Positions 6,166-15,951 of a stretch of 33,471 bases of DNA are shown piece after piece. The stretch lies in assembly GCF_020832325.1 (NCBI RefSeq), contig NZ_JAFIEU010000035.1, forward strand, positions 1 to 33,471, read 5' to 3'. Below the pieces are notes generated by a model. The model was given only the letters and a program-made list of their open reading frames with translations. It ran no database searches and had not been told where the DNA came from. The position numbers and the translations under genes are program-made. The number at the start of each line of letters is the position of its first letter. Within the stretch, counting starts at the first letter, position 1. This DNA is from Lunatimonas sp. (GTDB lineage Bacteria > Bacteroidota > Bacteroidia > Cytophagales > Cyclobacteriaceae).

Positions 6166-9126
6166 ATGCAAAATAAAGGCGTAATTGTGTTTTTTACGGT
6201 AATAATCACAGCCTTGTGTCTGTATTACTTATCGTTTACCCTAGTATCAAACGGGGTCCAAAAAAGGGCTACCGAGTATGCTATGGATGCATCCGGAAAC
6301 GTGGACTTTGCCAAGCGACAAAGCTACCTGGATTCCGTATGGAGAGAGCCCGTATACAACTTCCTCGGCTTTCGATTCACCTATCAGGAGGTAAAACAAA
6401 CGGAGTTGGGCCTTGGCCTAGACCTTCAGGGCGGTATGCACGTGACATTGGAGGTATCTCCAGTGGAAATCGTACGCGGCCTTGCAGGCAACAGCAAAGA
6501 CGCGCAGTTTAACCAAGCCATTGAATTAGCCTCTGAGCGGGCAAAAACAACGAATGACCGGTATGTAAACCTCTTTGCGCAAGCGTGGAGGGAAGTATCT
6601 GGAGGAAAGAACCTCAATACTATCTTCGCCACAGCCGCTAACCGAGGCCGTATCTCACTGGAGACTTCCGATGCTGACATCCTTAACGTCATCGATACCG
6701 AGGTGGAAAATGCGATCGAACGATCGTTTAACATCCTTCGGACAAGGATTGACCGATTCGGAACTTCACAGCCCAATATTCAGCGAATCCAAGGCTCGGG
6801 AAGAATCCAAATCGAGCTGCCAGGCGTAGACAACCAAGAACGTGTCCGTAATCTTCTTCAAGGTGTTGCCAAGCTTCAATTCTGGGAAGTAGCAGAGATT
6901 AACGAATTCGGAGACGCACTCCAACAAGTCAACGCTGTCTTGGTAGCCGAGGCACGCGCCAATAAACCTGCCAGCGAAAGTAGCCCGGCGCTATCGGATA
7001 CTACCGATTTGGAAAGTGACCTTGCCCGTCAATTGGCAGAAGGCAGCGACGCTGATGATGATTTGGGACTGGAGGTTTCTCCGCTTTTCTCTTTGCTTAA
7101 AGCAAACTACGGCCTCGTATACGAAATCAGGGACACCCTTGCCATCAACCGAATCCTAAACCGGGAGGACGTGAAAGCCATCCTACCCAGAGACATTCGT
7201 TTGCTTTGGTCTGTAAAGCCTCAGCGTGCAGACAACATGGAATTGTTGGAGTTGCATGCTATCAAAGCTCCCAGAGGTTCGGACCAGGCTCCTTTGGAAG
7301 GCGACGTGATCACAGATGCCCGTCAATCGTATGACCAAGCATCCAGACCTGCTGTAAGTATGCAGATGAATGCGGATGGTGCCAGAAGGTGGCGAAAGCT
7401 AACCGGCGAAAATATCGGAAGGAGAATAGCCGTAGTATTGGATGATTACGTGTACACCGCACCCACCGTGCAAGGGGAGATCCCATCCGGGCAGTCCGAA
7501 ATCACCGGTAATTTCTCCATTGAAGAAGCCAAGGATTTGGCCAATATCCTGAAATCCGGCGCACTGCCTGCCCCTACCAGAATCGTAGAAGAGGCCATTG
7601 TCGGTCCCACCTTGGGCAAAGAAGCTTCCAGACAAGGGGTCAACTCGATGATTGCGGGCTTGGTACTGGTAGTACTTTTCATGGTCGCCTACTACGCGAA
7701 GGGTGGATTTGTCGCCATTGCAGCCCTGCTGTTTAACATCTTCTTTATTTTGGGCATCTTGGCACAGCTTGGCGCCGCACTGACCTTGCCCGGTATAGCC
7801 GGTATTGTGCTGACAATCGGTATGTCCATAGATGCCAATGTATTGATCTTCGAACGTATCAAAGAAGAGCTTCGAAACGGTGCAGGCATGCTTCAGGCCA
7901 TTAGCGCGGGATACGATAAGGCATTTAGCGCCATCCTTGACTCCAACGTGACGACTTTCCTTACAGGTGCCATCCTGTATGCCCTGGGCCAAGGCCCGGT
8001 AAAAGGTTTTGCCATCGTATTGATGATCGGTATCGCCTCATCTTTCTTCTCGGCAGTATTTATTACTCGGGTTATTGTGCACTGGATGAGCAAAAAAGGC
8101 GATCAGAGCAAGGTTTCCTTCTCAACACCCTTCTCTGGAAACCTACTCAGCAGCCTCAACATAGACTTTCTGAGCAAACGGAAGTTTGCCTACCTGATCT
8201 CTACAGGTGTGATCGTTCTAGGCCTTTTGATCGCTGTTTTTAACGGTCTGAAGTTTGGTGTAGATTTTACCGGTGGTCGGTACTACATCGTGGAGTTTAG
8301 CGAAGCAGTTCCTGCCTCTGACCTGAAAGTAGGGTTGGATAATGAGTTTGAAGGAGCGGTAGAAGTAAAAACGTATGGCGCTAATAACGTATTGAAGGTG
8401 ACTACCTCTTACTTGATCAATGAGGACTCGGACGAGGCAAACCGCGAGGTGGAAACTCGGGTGAAGGAAGGCATCGCCACGGTCACCGGTTTTAATTTCA
8501 TCACGGATGCTACCAAACTTTCAAGTGGAGACTTTGCCATTACAGGATCAAACAAAGTGGGGGCAACAGTGGCCGATGACATCAAAGCATCTTCCATGGA
8601 AGCCATGTTTTTTGCCCTTGTTGCGATCTTCCTTTACATTCTGTTGAGGTTTAGAAAATGGCAGTTCTCACTGGCATCTATTATTGCGCTGATACACGAC
8701 ACCTGCTTTGTTATTGCTGCGTTCGCCATCGCTAGTGCATTTGGAGCCACGTTTGAAATTGACCAAGTGTTTATCGCAGCAGTGCTGACTGTAATCGGTT
8801 ATTCAATCAACGATACCGTGATTGTATTTGACCGTATTCGTGAAAACATCGCCAATAAAGGAACCAACAGATTGGTAGCCCTCTTTAATGACGCTATCAA
8901 CCAAACCATGGCCCGAACCTTGATTACCTCTGCCACTACGCTGATCGTGGTATTGGTCTTGCTTGTGTTTGGCGGTGAGGTACTGCGGGGATTTTCCTTC
9001 GCTTTGTTGATCGGAGTTCTCGTGGGTACTTATTCGTCTATATACATTGCTACTCCTGTGGTGGTAGACCTTATGAAACGGGAAATTGAAAATGAAAGCA
9101 AAGAGCCTGCGAAAAAAATCGCTTAA
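6166..9126 (+). CDS. secDF: Fused protein translocase subunit SecDF
   Basis: The 986-residue product is a natural fusion of SecD and SecF, the typical Bacteroidota arrangement. SecDF uses the proton gradient to pull translocating proteins out of SecYEG on the periplasmic side. TM1 is at the N-terminus (VIVFFTVIITALCLYYLSF). The SecD half shows GLGLDLQGGMHVTLEV, the P1 periplasmic domain, a GALPAPTRIVEEAIVGPTLG segment and the TM4-5 region IGMSIDANVLIFERIKEEL with the conserved proton-pathway aspartate. The SecF half begins near FLSKRKFAYLIS and shows GVDFTGGRYY and VIGYSINDTVIVFDRIRENI. The insert between SecD blocks (DTTDLESDLARQLAEGSDADDD) is acidic and low-complexity. The frame opens further upstream, but ATG 6166 gives the expected short N-terminus. 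Confidence 0.97.
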   Translation: MQNKGVIVFFTVIITALCLYYLSFTLVSNGVQKRATEYAMDASGNVDFAKRQSYLDSVWREPVYNFLGFRFTYQEVKQTELGLGLDLQGGMHVTLEVSPVEIVRGLAGNSKDAQFNQAIELASERAKTTNDRYVNLFAQAWREVSGGKNLNTIFATAANRGRISLETSDADILNVIDTEVENAIERSFNILRTRIDRFGTSQPNIQRIQGSGRIQIELPGVDNQERVRNLLQGVAKLQFWEVAEINEFGDALQQVNAVLVAEARANKPASESSPALSDTTDLESDLARQLAEGSDADDDLGLEVSPLFSLLKANYGLVYEIRDTLAINRILNREDVKAILPRDIRLLWSVKPQRADNMELLELHAIKAPRGSDQAPLEGDVITDARQSYDQASRPAVSMQMNADGARRWRKLTGENIGRRIAVVLDDYVYTAPTVQGEIPSGQSEITGNFSIEEAKDLANILKSGALPAPTRIVEEAIVGPTLGKEASRQGVNSMIAGLVLVVLFMVAYYAKGGFVAIAALLFNIFFILGILAQLGAALTLPGIAGIVLTIGMSIDANVLIFERIKEELRNGAGMLQAISAGYDKAFSAILDSNVTTFLTGAILYALGQGPVKGFAIVLMIGIASSFFSAVFITRVIVHWMSKKGDQSKVSFSTPFSGNLLSSLNIDFLSKRKFAYLISTGVIVLGLLIAVFNGLKFGVDFTGGRYYIVEFSEAVPASDLKVGLDNEFEGAVEVKTYGANNVLKVTTSYLINEDSDEANREVETRVKEGIATVTGFNFITDATKLSSGDFAITGSNKVGATVADDIKASSMEAMFFALVAIFLYILLRFRKWQFSLASIIALIHDTCFVIAAFAIASAFGATFEIDQVFIAAVLTVIGYSINDTVIVFDRIRENIANKGTNRLVALFNDAINQTMARTLITSATTLIVVLVLLVFGGEVLRGFSFALLIGVLVGTYSSIYIATPVVVDLMKREIENESKEPAKKIA

Positions 9127-9150
9127 CCTTCTTTGCATCTTCAAGAACAC

Positions 9151-9186
9151 AAAAAGCTGGTACATGATGTACCAGCTTTTTTTTTA
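9151..9186 (+). terminator. Strong rho-independent terminator after secDF
   Basis: A perfect stem of about 14 bp (AAAAGCTGGTACAT / ATGTACCAGCTTTT) is followed by nine or more T. It clearly ends the secDF transcript. Confidence 0.92.
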
Positions 9187-9249
9187 GCATTTGAAAAACC
9201 ACCCTAATATTTCCTTTTTCGATGATTCTATGTGATTTTTACAATAAAA

Positions 9250-9269
9250 AATACCCCGATCAGGGTATT
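9250..9269. promoter_or_regulatory. Operator-like inverted repeat
   Basis: AATACCC (9250-9256) and GGGTATT (9263-9269) form a perfect 7-bp inverted repeat around CGATCA. It lies 51 bp before the next start codon and is not followed by a T run, so a protein-binding site is more likely than a terminator. The regulator is unknown. Confidence 0.35.
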
Positions 9270-9320
9270 GGGTGAGTGAATTTCCCTACTTAACTTGCAT
9301 TAGTCAAGCAAGGTAGCTGT

Positions 9321-9995
9321 ATGCAAGGAAATCTCTTTCAATTTTGTCTCTTTTTCGGTTTAATCTTCTCTGCCATTTACTTCTTATTGGGCAGACCAAG
9401 AGAGGAATACAAGCGGACCCACAAAGTGGTGTTTGGGGTACTGATGCTTACCTTTTTGGCCGAGGTAATTTGGAAAGTCGCAGTCGAAATTAACCTGGAC
9501 AGCTTCCTACTGTATAACCTCCTATTCGTGCACTTGCGGGTTGCGACCATGCTGGTATTTTTCTACTATCTCCCTTTCAGTTGTCAGATTCAGGACAAGA
9601 TTTTGCTTGCGTTGGTAGTCTTTTTAGTGTCCAGCTTGGTAATCAGTCTCTTTCTTCAACCAGCTAACGTTATGATTCAAAGCTATAGTCAAATGTTTGG
9701 CAATGGACTGATTCTTTTCTTCTCTTTGATTTTCTTCAAAGATATCATCCGTCAAAGCAAGTACAAAGAACACAATTTACTGTCCCTACCCTATTTTTGG
9801 ATCGCTACTTTTGTGTTGTTCTCGTTTGGTGAGAGTTTCATTTTCTATTTTTTCTCCAGCCTGTTCTTTCCAAGTAACCTGTATGACCTGGGATTCATTC
9901 AGATATTCGTTCAGTTTTTTGCGGGGTTGATGTTCTTGGTTTTCGGAGTGGCCTTTTATATTCCTGACTACCTGCAAGCAAAGAGATCCGCTTGA
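9321..9995 (+). CDS. Polytopic inner-membrane protein, unknown function
   Basis: The 224-residue product is almost entirely hydrophobic, with about seven predicted membrane helices (first FQFCLFFGLIFSAIYFLL at about residues 5-22, last FAGLMFLVFGVAFYI). Helices are joined by short loops with charged clusters such as GRPREEYKRTHK and KDIIRQSKYKEHN, and the tail is LQAKRSA. The layout resembles the stand-alone seven-TM receptor-like modules of Bacteroidota, but no signalling domain is attached and no regulator gene is adjacent. It is preceded by the inverted repeat at 9250-9269 and followed 115 bp later by metK. No function can be assigned. Confidence 0.7.
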   Translation: MQGNLFQFCLFFGLIFSAIYFLLGRPREEYKRTHKVVFGVLMLTFLAEVIWKVAVEINLDSFLLYNLLFVHLRVATMLVFFYYLPFSCQIQDKILLALVVFLVSSLVISLFLQPANVMIQSYSQMFGNGLILFFSLIFFKDIIRQSKYKEHNLLSLPYFWIATFVLFSFGESFIFYFFSSLFFPSNLYDLGFIQIFVQFFAGLMFLVFGVAFYIPDYLQAKRSA

Positions 9996-10058
9996 ACCAT
10001 AGCCTTTGGGGCATCCTGAAATAGTTGGAATGCTGCCTGTGCAACGCCAATAAGTTTT

Positions 10059-10066
10059 TAAATTTG
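10059..10066 (+). promoter_or_regulatory. -7 box upstream of metK
   Basis: TAAATTTG exactly matches TAnnTTTG and would give a leader of roughly 40 nt before the ATG at 10111. That leader is too short to hold a known SAM riboswitch. The -33 element is not clear. Confidence 0.5.
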
Positions 10067-10110
10067 GCCTTTAAATGTAACTTTACGGACTAATTCCAAA
10101 AAAGCATTTT

Positions 10111-11367
10111 ATGGCATACTTATTCACCTCAGAATCCGTGTCTGAGGGGCACCCGGATAAAATATCAGATCAAATATCAGATTCGATTATAGACCACTTT
10201 TTAGCTTTTGACCCTAACGCCAAGGTGGCCTGCGAGACCATGGTAACTACAGGTCAGGTGATCCTTGCGGGTGAAGTGAAGTCATCCACCTATCTAGACG
10301 TACAAAAAATTGCCCGTGATGTCATTAACCGGATCGGCTATACGAAAAGCGAGTACATGTTTGATGGCAACTCCTGCGGTGTACTTTCTGCCATCCACGA
10401 GCAATCCCCCGATATCAACCAAGGCGTAGAACGGGCACACCCGGAGGAACAAGGTGCCGGCGATCAGGGGATGATGTTTGGATATGCCACCAATGAAACG
10501 GAAAATTACATCCCTCTCGCGCTGGATCTTTCGCACCGGTTGTTAAAAGAACTTGCTGTGCTGAGAAAAGAAAACAAGGAGATTACCTATTTGCGCCCCG
10601 ACTCAAAAGCCCAGGTGACCATCGTCTACAGCGATAACAATGTGCCTGAAAAGATCCACACCATCGTGGTCTCCACCCAACACGATGAATTTGGCCCCGA
10701 GCCGGAAATGCTGGAAAAGATCAAAAATGATGTGATACATATCCTTATCCCTCGGGTAAAATCCCAACTTCCGGAATCCTTGCAGCGCTTGTTTACCTCA
10801 GACATCATATACCACATCAATCCCACAGGAAAATTTGTGATCGGAGGGCCTCACGGAGACACGGGCCTCACAGGCCGCAAAATAATTGTAGATACCTACG
10901 GAGGCAAAGGGGCCCACGGAGGAGGCGCATTCTCCGGAAAAGACCCGTCTAAAGTAGACCGGTCCGCGGCCTATGCGACCCGCCATATCGCTAAAAACAT
11001 GGTCGCTGCCGGCGTGGCGGACGAGGTGCTCGTACAGGTTTCGTATGCCATCGGTGTAGCGGCACCCATGGCCATCTATGTCAATACCTATGGAACCTCG
11101 AAAGTGGGGATGAACGACGGAGAAATTGCAAAAATCATCGAACGCTTGTTTGATATGCGTCCATATGCGATCGAGCAACGGTTAAAACTCCGTTTCCCAA
11201 TCTACGAAGAAACTGCCGCCTATGGACACATGGGAAGGGAAAACGAGGTGGTCACCAAAACCTTTTACTCTCCGGACAATGCCTCGCTGACACTTAGCGT
11301 AGAGCTTTTCACTTGGGAGAAACTCGACCATGTGGATAAGATCAAAAAAGCATTTGGCCTTGCCTGA
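10111..11367 (+). CDS. metK: S-adenosylmethionine synthetase
   Basis: The 418-residue product makes S-adenosylmethionine from ATP and methionine. The N-terminal [20 protein letters not shown] contains the ATP-contacting histidine and the magnesium-binding aspartate. [15 protein letters not shown] is the methionine/ATP-binding loop. [27 protein letters not shown] is the phosphate-binding P-loop-like signature, and [20 protein letters not shown] is also intact. The length is slightly above the approximately 385 residues of E. coli MetK, as usual in Bacteroidota. A strong terminator follows directly. Confidence 0.97.
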   Translation: MAYLFTSESVSEGHPDKISDQISDSIIDHFLAFDPNAKVACETMVTTGQVILAGEVKSSTYLDVQKIARDVINRIGYTKSEYMFDGNSCGVLSAIHEQSPDINQGVERAHPEEQGAGDQGMMFGYATNETENYIPLALDLSHRLLKELAVLRKENKEITYLRPDSKAQVTIVYSDNNVPEKIHTIVVSTQHDEFGPEPEMLEKIKNDVIHILIPRVKSQLPESLQRLFTSDIIYHINPTGKFVIGGPHGDTGLTGRKIIVDTYGGKGAHGGGAFSGKDPSKVDRSAAYATRHIAKNMVAAGVADEVLVQVSYAIGVAAPMAIYVNTYGTSKVGMNDGEIAKIIERLFDMRPYAIEQRLKLRFPIYEETAAYGHMGRENEVVTKTFYSPDNASLTLSVELFTWEKLDHVDKIKKAFGLA

Positions 11368-11379
11368 TGCTGAACTAAC

Positions 11380-11418
11380 AAGGGCCGGTTTCTGATGCGA
11401 AACCGGCCCTTTTTTTTA
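11380..11418 (+). terminator. Terminator between convergent metK and ddl
   Basis: A 13-bp perfect stem (AAGGGCCGGTTTC at 11380-11392, GAAACCGGCCCTT at 11399-11411) with a 6-nt loop and eight T ends metK. The T tail reaches the stop codon of ddl on the other strand. Confidence 0.92.
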
Positions 11419-12405
11419 GCCCCCCCACATACTCTCAATAAGCTCCGTATAAAATTCTCGGATGGTTTTCCCTACCGCCCGCACCTGTTGGGAAATCAGG
11501 CTGGTCTCTGTTTGGCCGGGTACCGTATTCAGTTCTATAAAAAAGAACCTCCCGGTATCCTTTTCCAAAAAATAATCCATGCGCACCGCACCCCGGCAGT
11601 TTAAGCGCTCATAAACCGCTTTGGCAATTCGCCCCACCCGATCCACCTCCTCGGCATTCATGCGTCCCGGTGTAATCTCCTCCGAAACTCCAGGCGTGTA
11701 CTTTGCTTCAAAATCAAAAAACTCCTTCGAACTTATGATCTCCGTTGCAGGTAGCACCACAACCTCGCCAGCAACCCTATACATACCTACCGAAAACTCC
11801 CTGCCGGTAATGAACTCCTCCACCAGCACCTGAGCGTCTTCTCTAAAGGCTTTTTCCAGTGCCTCTCCCAGGCCTGCAACATCTGCCACCTTGCTCATTC
11901 CTATGCTGCTCCCACCGTTATTCGGTTTAACAAATACCGGAAAAGCTAACTCACCGGCTACTCGCGCTACGTGTTCCGGACGATCTCCAAACAACTGAAG
12001 GGAACGGGCCACATGCAGCTCTTCAATGCTCTCCACAATGGCCTTGGTGTACCCCTTGTTCATGGTGATCGCGGAGGTAGCCGGATCGCAGGTCGTGTAG
12101 GGAATATCCAGCATATCCAGGTAGCCGGCAAGCTTTCCGTCTTCACCAGGAGAACCGTGTATGATATTGAATACCCCGTCAAACGTAACCTTTTCACCGT
12201 CAATGGTCAGGGAGAAATCGTTTCGGTCCACCGATATCCGATCGCCGTTCGGAGTCAGGTAATACCAATCCTCGGGATATATAAATATCTTGTATACTTC
12301 ATAGATACGCTCATCCAACTGCGTCTCCACTACCGCGGCACTTTTCAAAGAAACCACAGACTCACCGGTAAACCCACCGGTAACCAAAGCAATTTTCGTT
12401 TTCAT
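11416..12405 (-). CDS. ddl: D-alanine--D-alanine ligase
   Basis: The 329-residue product ligates two D-alanines with ATP for peptidoglycan synthesis in the cytoplasm. The N-terminal IALVTGGFTGESVVSLKSA corresponds to the family opening (K-x-G-V-x-x-GG-x-SxExxVS). The central ATP-grasp region has FPVFVKPNNGGSSIGMSKV and VLVEEFITGREFSVGMY. The C-terminus has RMDYFLEKDTGRFFFIELNTVPGQTETS, with the metal-binding Glu and Asn. The gene stands alone, convergent with metK and divergent from the DPP-IV gene. Confidence 0.95.
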   Translation of the reverse strand: MKTKIALVTGGFTGESVVSLKSAAVVETQLDERIYEVYKIFIYPEDWYYLTPNGDRISVDRNDFSLTIDGEKVTFDGVFNIIHGSPGEDGKLAGYLDMLDIPYTTCDPATSAITMNKGYTKAIVESIEELHVARSLQLFGDRPEHVARVAGELAFPVFVKPNNGGSSIGMSKVADVAGLGEALEKAFREDAQVLVEEFITGREFSVGMYRVAGEVVVLPATEIISSKEFFDFEAKYTPGVSEEITPGRMNAEEVDRVGRIAKAVYERLNCRGAVRMDYFLEKDTGRFFFIELNTVPGQTETSLISQQVRAVGKTIREFYTELIESMWGG

Positions 12406-12635
12406 TTGATCATCATTGTTCTTAGGTGGAAGAATGGAATCTCACTTTCCATTAACTCAAACGCCACAACTTGTACACAGTAATAACTTGCGAATTACTG
12501 GAATTTCAGTTAAAAATACGGGCAATGCATCAATTAATTATGCGAAGTATGCCAAAAAGAGGCCACTTGGAAAACCTACCTCCAAGGCAGCTGCCTTTCG
12601 TCCCGTGAATCATTTTCCGCAAAGGAACTATTGGC

Positions 12636-12643
12636 TATCTTTG
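12636..12643 (+). promoter_or_regulatory. -7 box upstream of the DPP-IV-type peptidase
   Basis: TATCTTTG matches TAnnTTTG and ends 18 nt before the ATG at 12662, giving a short leader. No good -33 element was found. Confidence 0.45.
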
Positions 12644-12661
12644 GAAGCAAAAACGTATACT

Positions 12662-14836
12662 ATGTTCCGAATATTACCTATCCTGTTGCTTGGGTGTATG
12701 ATCGCCTCAATAGGCCTCCAAGCCCAGCAGAAGAAAAAAATAACACTGGAAGACGTCTTCAAGTCCTCCACATTTAGCCAAAAGGCGGTGTATGGGATCA
12801 ATTGGATGAAGGACGGCAAATATTACAGCTCCCTTTCCAGAGACGGAGGTGCCAAGGTTGTCAAGATCAACATTGCTACAGGCGAAGAAGAAGCTGTGTT
12901 GGTCGATGGAAAGAAACTGGGGATTACATTCTCTGGTTATTCGTTTAGCCCAGATGAAACCTTTGCCTTACTCAGTTCCGATGTGGAGCGCATCTACCGC
13001 AGGTCTTCCAAGGCGGTGTATCACGTATTAGATATGGCTTCCGGTACCATTCAGCCTCTTCTGGAAGGAGAAAAAGTCTCTTACGCCACCCTATCGCCTG
13101 ACAACACCAAGGTGGCCTATGTAAAGGACAACAACCTGTTCTATAAGGACCTGAAGACTGGCGGTATCACCCAAGTGACGTACGATGGCAAAACCAACGA
13201 AATCATCAACGGTGCCGCCGACTGGGTGTACGAAGAGGAATTTTCGATGGCACAGGCCTTCGCCTGGTCGCCACAAGGAGATAAGCTTGCCTTTATCCGG
13301 TTTGATGAAACCGAAGTACCGGTTTTCAATATGCAAATCTGGGGAGACCTGTACCCCAAAGACTACCTCTTCAAATACCCAAAAGCAGGTGAGAAAAACG
13401 CCCAGGTAAGTATTCACGTATACGCCCTAAATGGAGGGAAAACCCAAAAAATGAACGCCGGTCCAGAGGAAGACATCTACCTACCCCGTATCTATTGGAC
13501 TGGAGATAACAAGACCCTGGCCTTTATCCGACTGAACCGCCTCCAAAACCAGATGGATCTCCTCCACGCAGATGCCTTGACAGGTACTAGCCAGCTCATC
13601 CTGAGTGAAAAATCCGCCACCTACGTAGACCTAGACTACAACGACAACCTGCAATACCTCAGCGATAACAAGAGCTTTATCACCACCTCAGAGCGAAATG
13701 GCTACAAACATGTATACCACTACGACATGGATGGCAAGCTGATCCGTCAAATTACAGACGGTTCCTGGGAAGTAACCAACTTGATAGGCGTGGATGAAAA
13801 AAATAAAAAGATTTATTTCGAATCCACCGAGGTATCCCCCATGGAAAGACACCTGTATGTGATCAACCTAAACGGAACCGGAAAGAAACGACTCAGCCCT
13901 CAGGCGGGATCTTACAGCACGAATATGAGTCCGGACTTCAAGTATTACATCAGTAACCACAGTACGACATTGACGCCTTTGCAGGTTAGCTTGCACGAAG
14001 CATCCGGAAAGACCATCAAGGTCTTAGAAACCAACGAAGACCTCCAAAATCGAATAGCGGAGTTTGCCCTGGGCGAAAAGGAATTCTTCACCTTCAACAC
14101 GGTGGACGGTACTTCCCTCAATGGCTATTTGATCAAACCTGCCAATTTTGACGAATCAAAAAAATACCCGGTACTGATGTATGTGTATGGAGGCCCGGGG
14201 TCGCAGAATGTACGAAATGCCTGGGGCGGAATCCGGGACTTTTGGCATCAACACCTAGCCGCTGAAGGCTACCTGATTGCCTGTGTGGACAACCGCGGCA
14301 CGGGAGGACGTGGAAGAGACTTTAAGCACCTCACCTATGCCAACTTAGGAAAATTAGAAACCGAAGATCAGATAGCCGCAGCAAAACACATCGGTGCACT
14401 ATCCTTCGTCGATCCGGACCGCATTGGAATCTGGGGTTGGTCCTACGGGGGCTACATGTCTTCCCTTTCACTTATGCTCGGCCACGATGTGTTCAAAACC
14501 GCCATAGCGGTGGCACCTGTAACCACGTGGAGGTATTACGACACCATCTACACCGAACGGTATTTGCAAACTCCCCAACTGAACGCCAAAGGATACGATG
14601 ATTACAGCCCTATTACACATGTGAATAAACTGACCGGAAACTACCTGCTGATTCACGGCACCGGCGATGACAATGTTCACTTCCAAAACAGCGTGGACCT
14701 GCTGAATGCACTCGTGGCAGCAGATAAACAGTTTGAAACCTTCTACTACCCCAACCGAAACCATGGGATAGGAGGCGGAAACACCACCTGGCACCTATAT
14801 CATCTCATGACCGACTTTATCAAGCGAAAACTCTAA
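12662..14836 (+). CDS. Dipeptidyl peptidase IV-type serine peptidase (S9B)
   Basis: The 724-residue exported enzyme has a signal peptide ending near LQAQ (residue 21). The eight-bladed propeller (DPPIV_N) carries the diagnostic WVYEEEFSMAQAFAWSP; its Glu triplet at 191-193 corresponds to the double-Glu motif that holds the free N-terminus of substrates in DPP-IV. The C-terminal alpha/beta hydrolase has Ser594 in GWSYGGY, Asp669 in GTGDDNVHFQ and His701 in RNHGI, the expected triad order. It should release X-Pro or X-Ala dipeptides from peptides in the periplasm. The frame is open 246 bp further upstream, but ATG 12662 is the only start that begins with a signal peptide. A terminator follows. 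Confidence 0.94.
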   Translation: MFRILPILLLGCMIASIGLQAQQKKKITLEDVFKSSTFSQKAVYGINWMKDGKYYSSLSRDGGAKVVKINIATGEEEAVLVDGKKLGITFSGYSFSPDETFALLSSDVERIYRRSSKAVYHVLDMASGTIQPLLEGEKVSYATLSPDNTKVAYVKDNNLFYKDLKTGGITQVTYDGKTNEIINGAADWVYEEEFSMAQAFAWSPQGDKLAFIRFDETEVPVFNMQIWGDLYPKDYLFKYPKAGEKNAQVSIHVYALNGGKTQKMNAGPEEDIYLPRIYWTGDNKTLAFIRLNRLQNQMDLLHADALTGTSQLILSEKSATYVDLDYNDNLQYLSDNKSFITTSERNGYKHVYHYDMDGKLIRQITDGSWEVTNLIGVDEKNKKIYFESTEVSPMERHLYVINLNGTGKKRLSPQAGSYSTNMSPDFKYYISNHSTTLTPLQVSLHEASGKTIKVLETNEDLQNRIAEFALGEKEFFTFNTVDGTSLNGYLIKPANFDESKKYPVLMYVYGGPGSQNVRNAWGGIRDFWHQHLAAEGYLIACVDNRGTGGRGRDFKHLTYANLGKLETEDQIAAAKHIGALSFVDPDRIGIWGWSYGGYMSSLSLMLGHDVFKTAIAVAPVTTWRYYDTIYTERYLQTPQLNAKGYDDYSPITHVNKLTGNYLLIHGTGDDNVHFQNSVDLLNALVAADKQFETFYYPNRNHGIGGGNTTWHLYHLMTDFIKRKL

Positions 14837-14860
14837 GAAATACTGCCTTTAGTACCCTTC

Positions 14861-14903
14861 AAACCTCCAGGAACCACGTGTTTCCGGGAGGTTTTGTTTT
14901 TTA
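14861..14903 (+). terminator. Terminator after the DPP-IV-type gene
   Basis: AAACCTCC (14861-14868) pairs with GGAGGTTT (14887-14894), with further inner pairing AGGAA/TTCC, followed by a T-rich tail. Confidence 0.8.
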
Positions 14904-14946
14904 TTTGCAAATAGCTAAATTGATCGAGTGCTAAACCCAATCTAAC

Positions 14947-15321
14947 ATGAACGAACGAATCAATACCTCTCTGCACAGTATCAGTTTTCTCCTGATGATG
15001 GCCCTTACCGTCTGGTATTTTCTTGCTTCATCGGTAACCTTTCCCTATGTGTTGACCATTTTGATTGTGGCATTGATCGCCATCGAGGTTATCAGCTTGA
15101 TCATCATCTCTAAGGTATATCCAGAAAGCCACACCTCCTTTAAGATCGGCATCATCGCAGGATTGTGCATCCTGCTTGGCATAAAAACAATGCTGCCAAC
15201 CTTTTTTGTGCCCCTGACACTCACCTTAGTAGCCGTGAACTTCCTGTATAATTTTTATTCCAATAATAAACGAAGACGGGGTGCTTATAAGCGCAAGAAA
15301 GCCAAAAGGCTAAAATTATAA
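14947..15321 (+). CDS. Small membrane protein with four helices, unknown function
   Basis: The 124-residue product is not recognised. Four hydrophobic helices are visible at about residues 10-29, 31-55, 66-82 and 84-100, with a very basic tail (NNKRRRGAYKRKKAKRLKL) that should lie in the cytoplasm. It sits between the DPP-IV terminator and the 180-residue coiled-coil protein, with no clear link to either. Confidence 0.65.
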   Translation: MNERINTSLHSISFLLMMALTVWYFLASSVTFPYVLTILIVALIAIEVISLIIISKVYPESHTSFKIGIIAGLCILLGIKTMLPTFFVPLTLTLVAVNFLYNFYSNNKRRRGAYKRKKAKRLKL

Positions 15322-15408
15322 GTAAACCGCACCCCAAAAAGGCATACCTTTTGATTGACGTTTCAGCTAGAACGTACTGATACAAGATAATACCGAAGGG
15401 AACATGCC

Positions 15409-15951
15409 ATGAAGATCGGAGATAAAGCGAAACAAGCGGGAACTCGGAGACCGCAATGGGTAAATTGGGCGATAGTGGGTTTACTTTTCTACGGGATGTT
15501 GCTGTCCGTTACAGTTACCGCACAGGAAAAACTCAATAGACTCGTAGAAGAACGGGAAAAACTGCATCGGGAGTGGCAGGAATCGGAAAGCCAAAAATCC
15601 GGGATTTTCGGAAACCGTACCAAAAAGGACATGATCGCCACCCAGGAATGGATGTCCCGGATCATCCAAAAAGACAATCAAATCATGGCAGAACTTGAGA
15701 TGCTCAAGGATATCGAAACCACCACGATAAGCCACGAGAAAGAGGATTACAAGTTTATCGCCCAAAAGCAGCAAAATGACATCGGTATTCTAAAACGAGC
15801 CCTTGCCGAAAAAGAGCTAGAGGTGGAAAAAGCCAAAGCCGATGGCTTGACGAATGAATGGGCTGCTTTTCTGCTGTTTTTGACCACGTTGATTTTCGGA
15901 TACCTCTACTTCAATGGCAAGCGAAAAACCAAACAGCAGCTTGCCGGCTAA
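15409..15951 (+). CDS. Two-TM coiled-coil protein, unknown function
   Basis: The 180-residue product has a hydrophobic N-terminal segment (WVNWAIVGLLFYGMLLSVTVTAQ, about residues 17-39), which could be a signal peptide or anchor. A long charged helical region with coiled-coil character follows (KLNRLVEEREKLHREWQ..., then KRALAEKELEVEKAKAD). A second membrane helix (WAAFLLFLTTLIFGYLYF) and a basic tail end the protein. A GAAGGGA ribosome-site-like stretch lies before the ATG. The stop overlaps the stop of the convergent DUF3810 gene by 4 bp. No family is recognised. Confidence 0.65.
   Translation: MKIGDKAKQAGTRRPQWVNWAIVGLLFYGMLLSVTVTAQEKLNRLVEEREKLHREWQESESQKSGIFGNRTKKDMIATQEWMSRIIQKDNQIMAELEMLKDIETTTISHEKEDYKFIAQKQQNDIGILKRALAEKELEVEKAKADGLTNEWAAFLLFLTTLIFGYLYFNGKRKTKQQLAG

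Noticed and set aside
7399-7992. Long antisense open frame (197 codons) inside secDF
   Set aside because: It is a shadow of the strongly constrained secDF coding frame, with no independent signals.
10067-10110. Possible SAM riboswitch upstream of metK
   Set aside because: The leader after the -7 box is only about 40 nt and shows no riboswitch-like stems.
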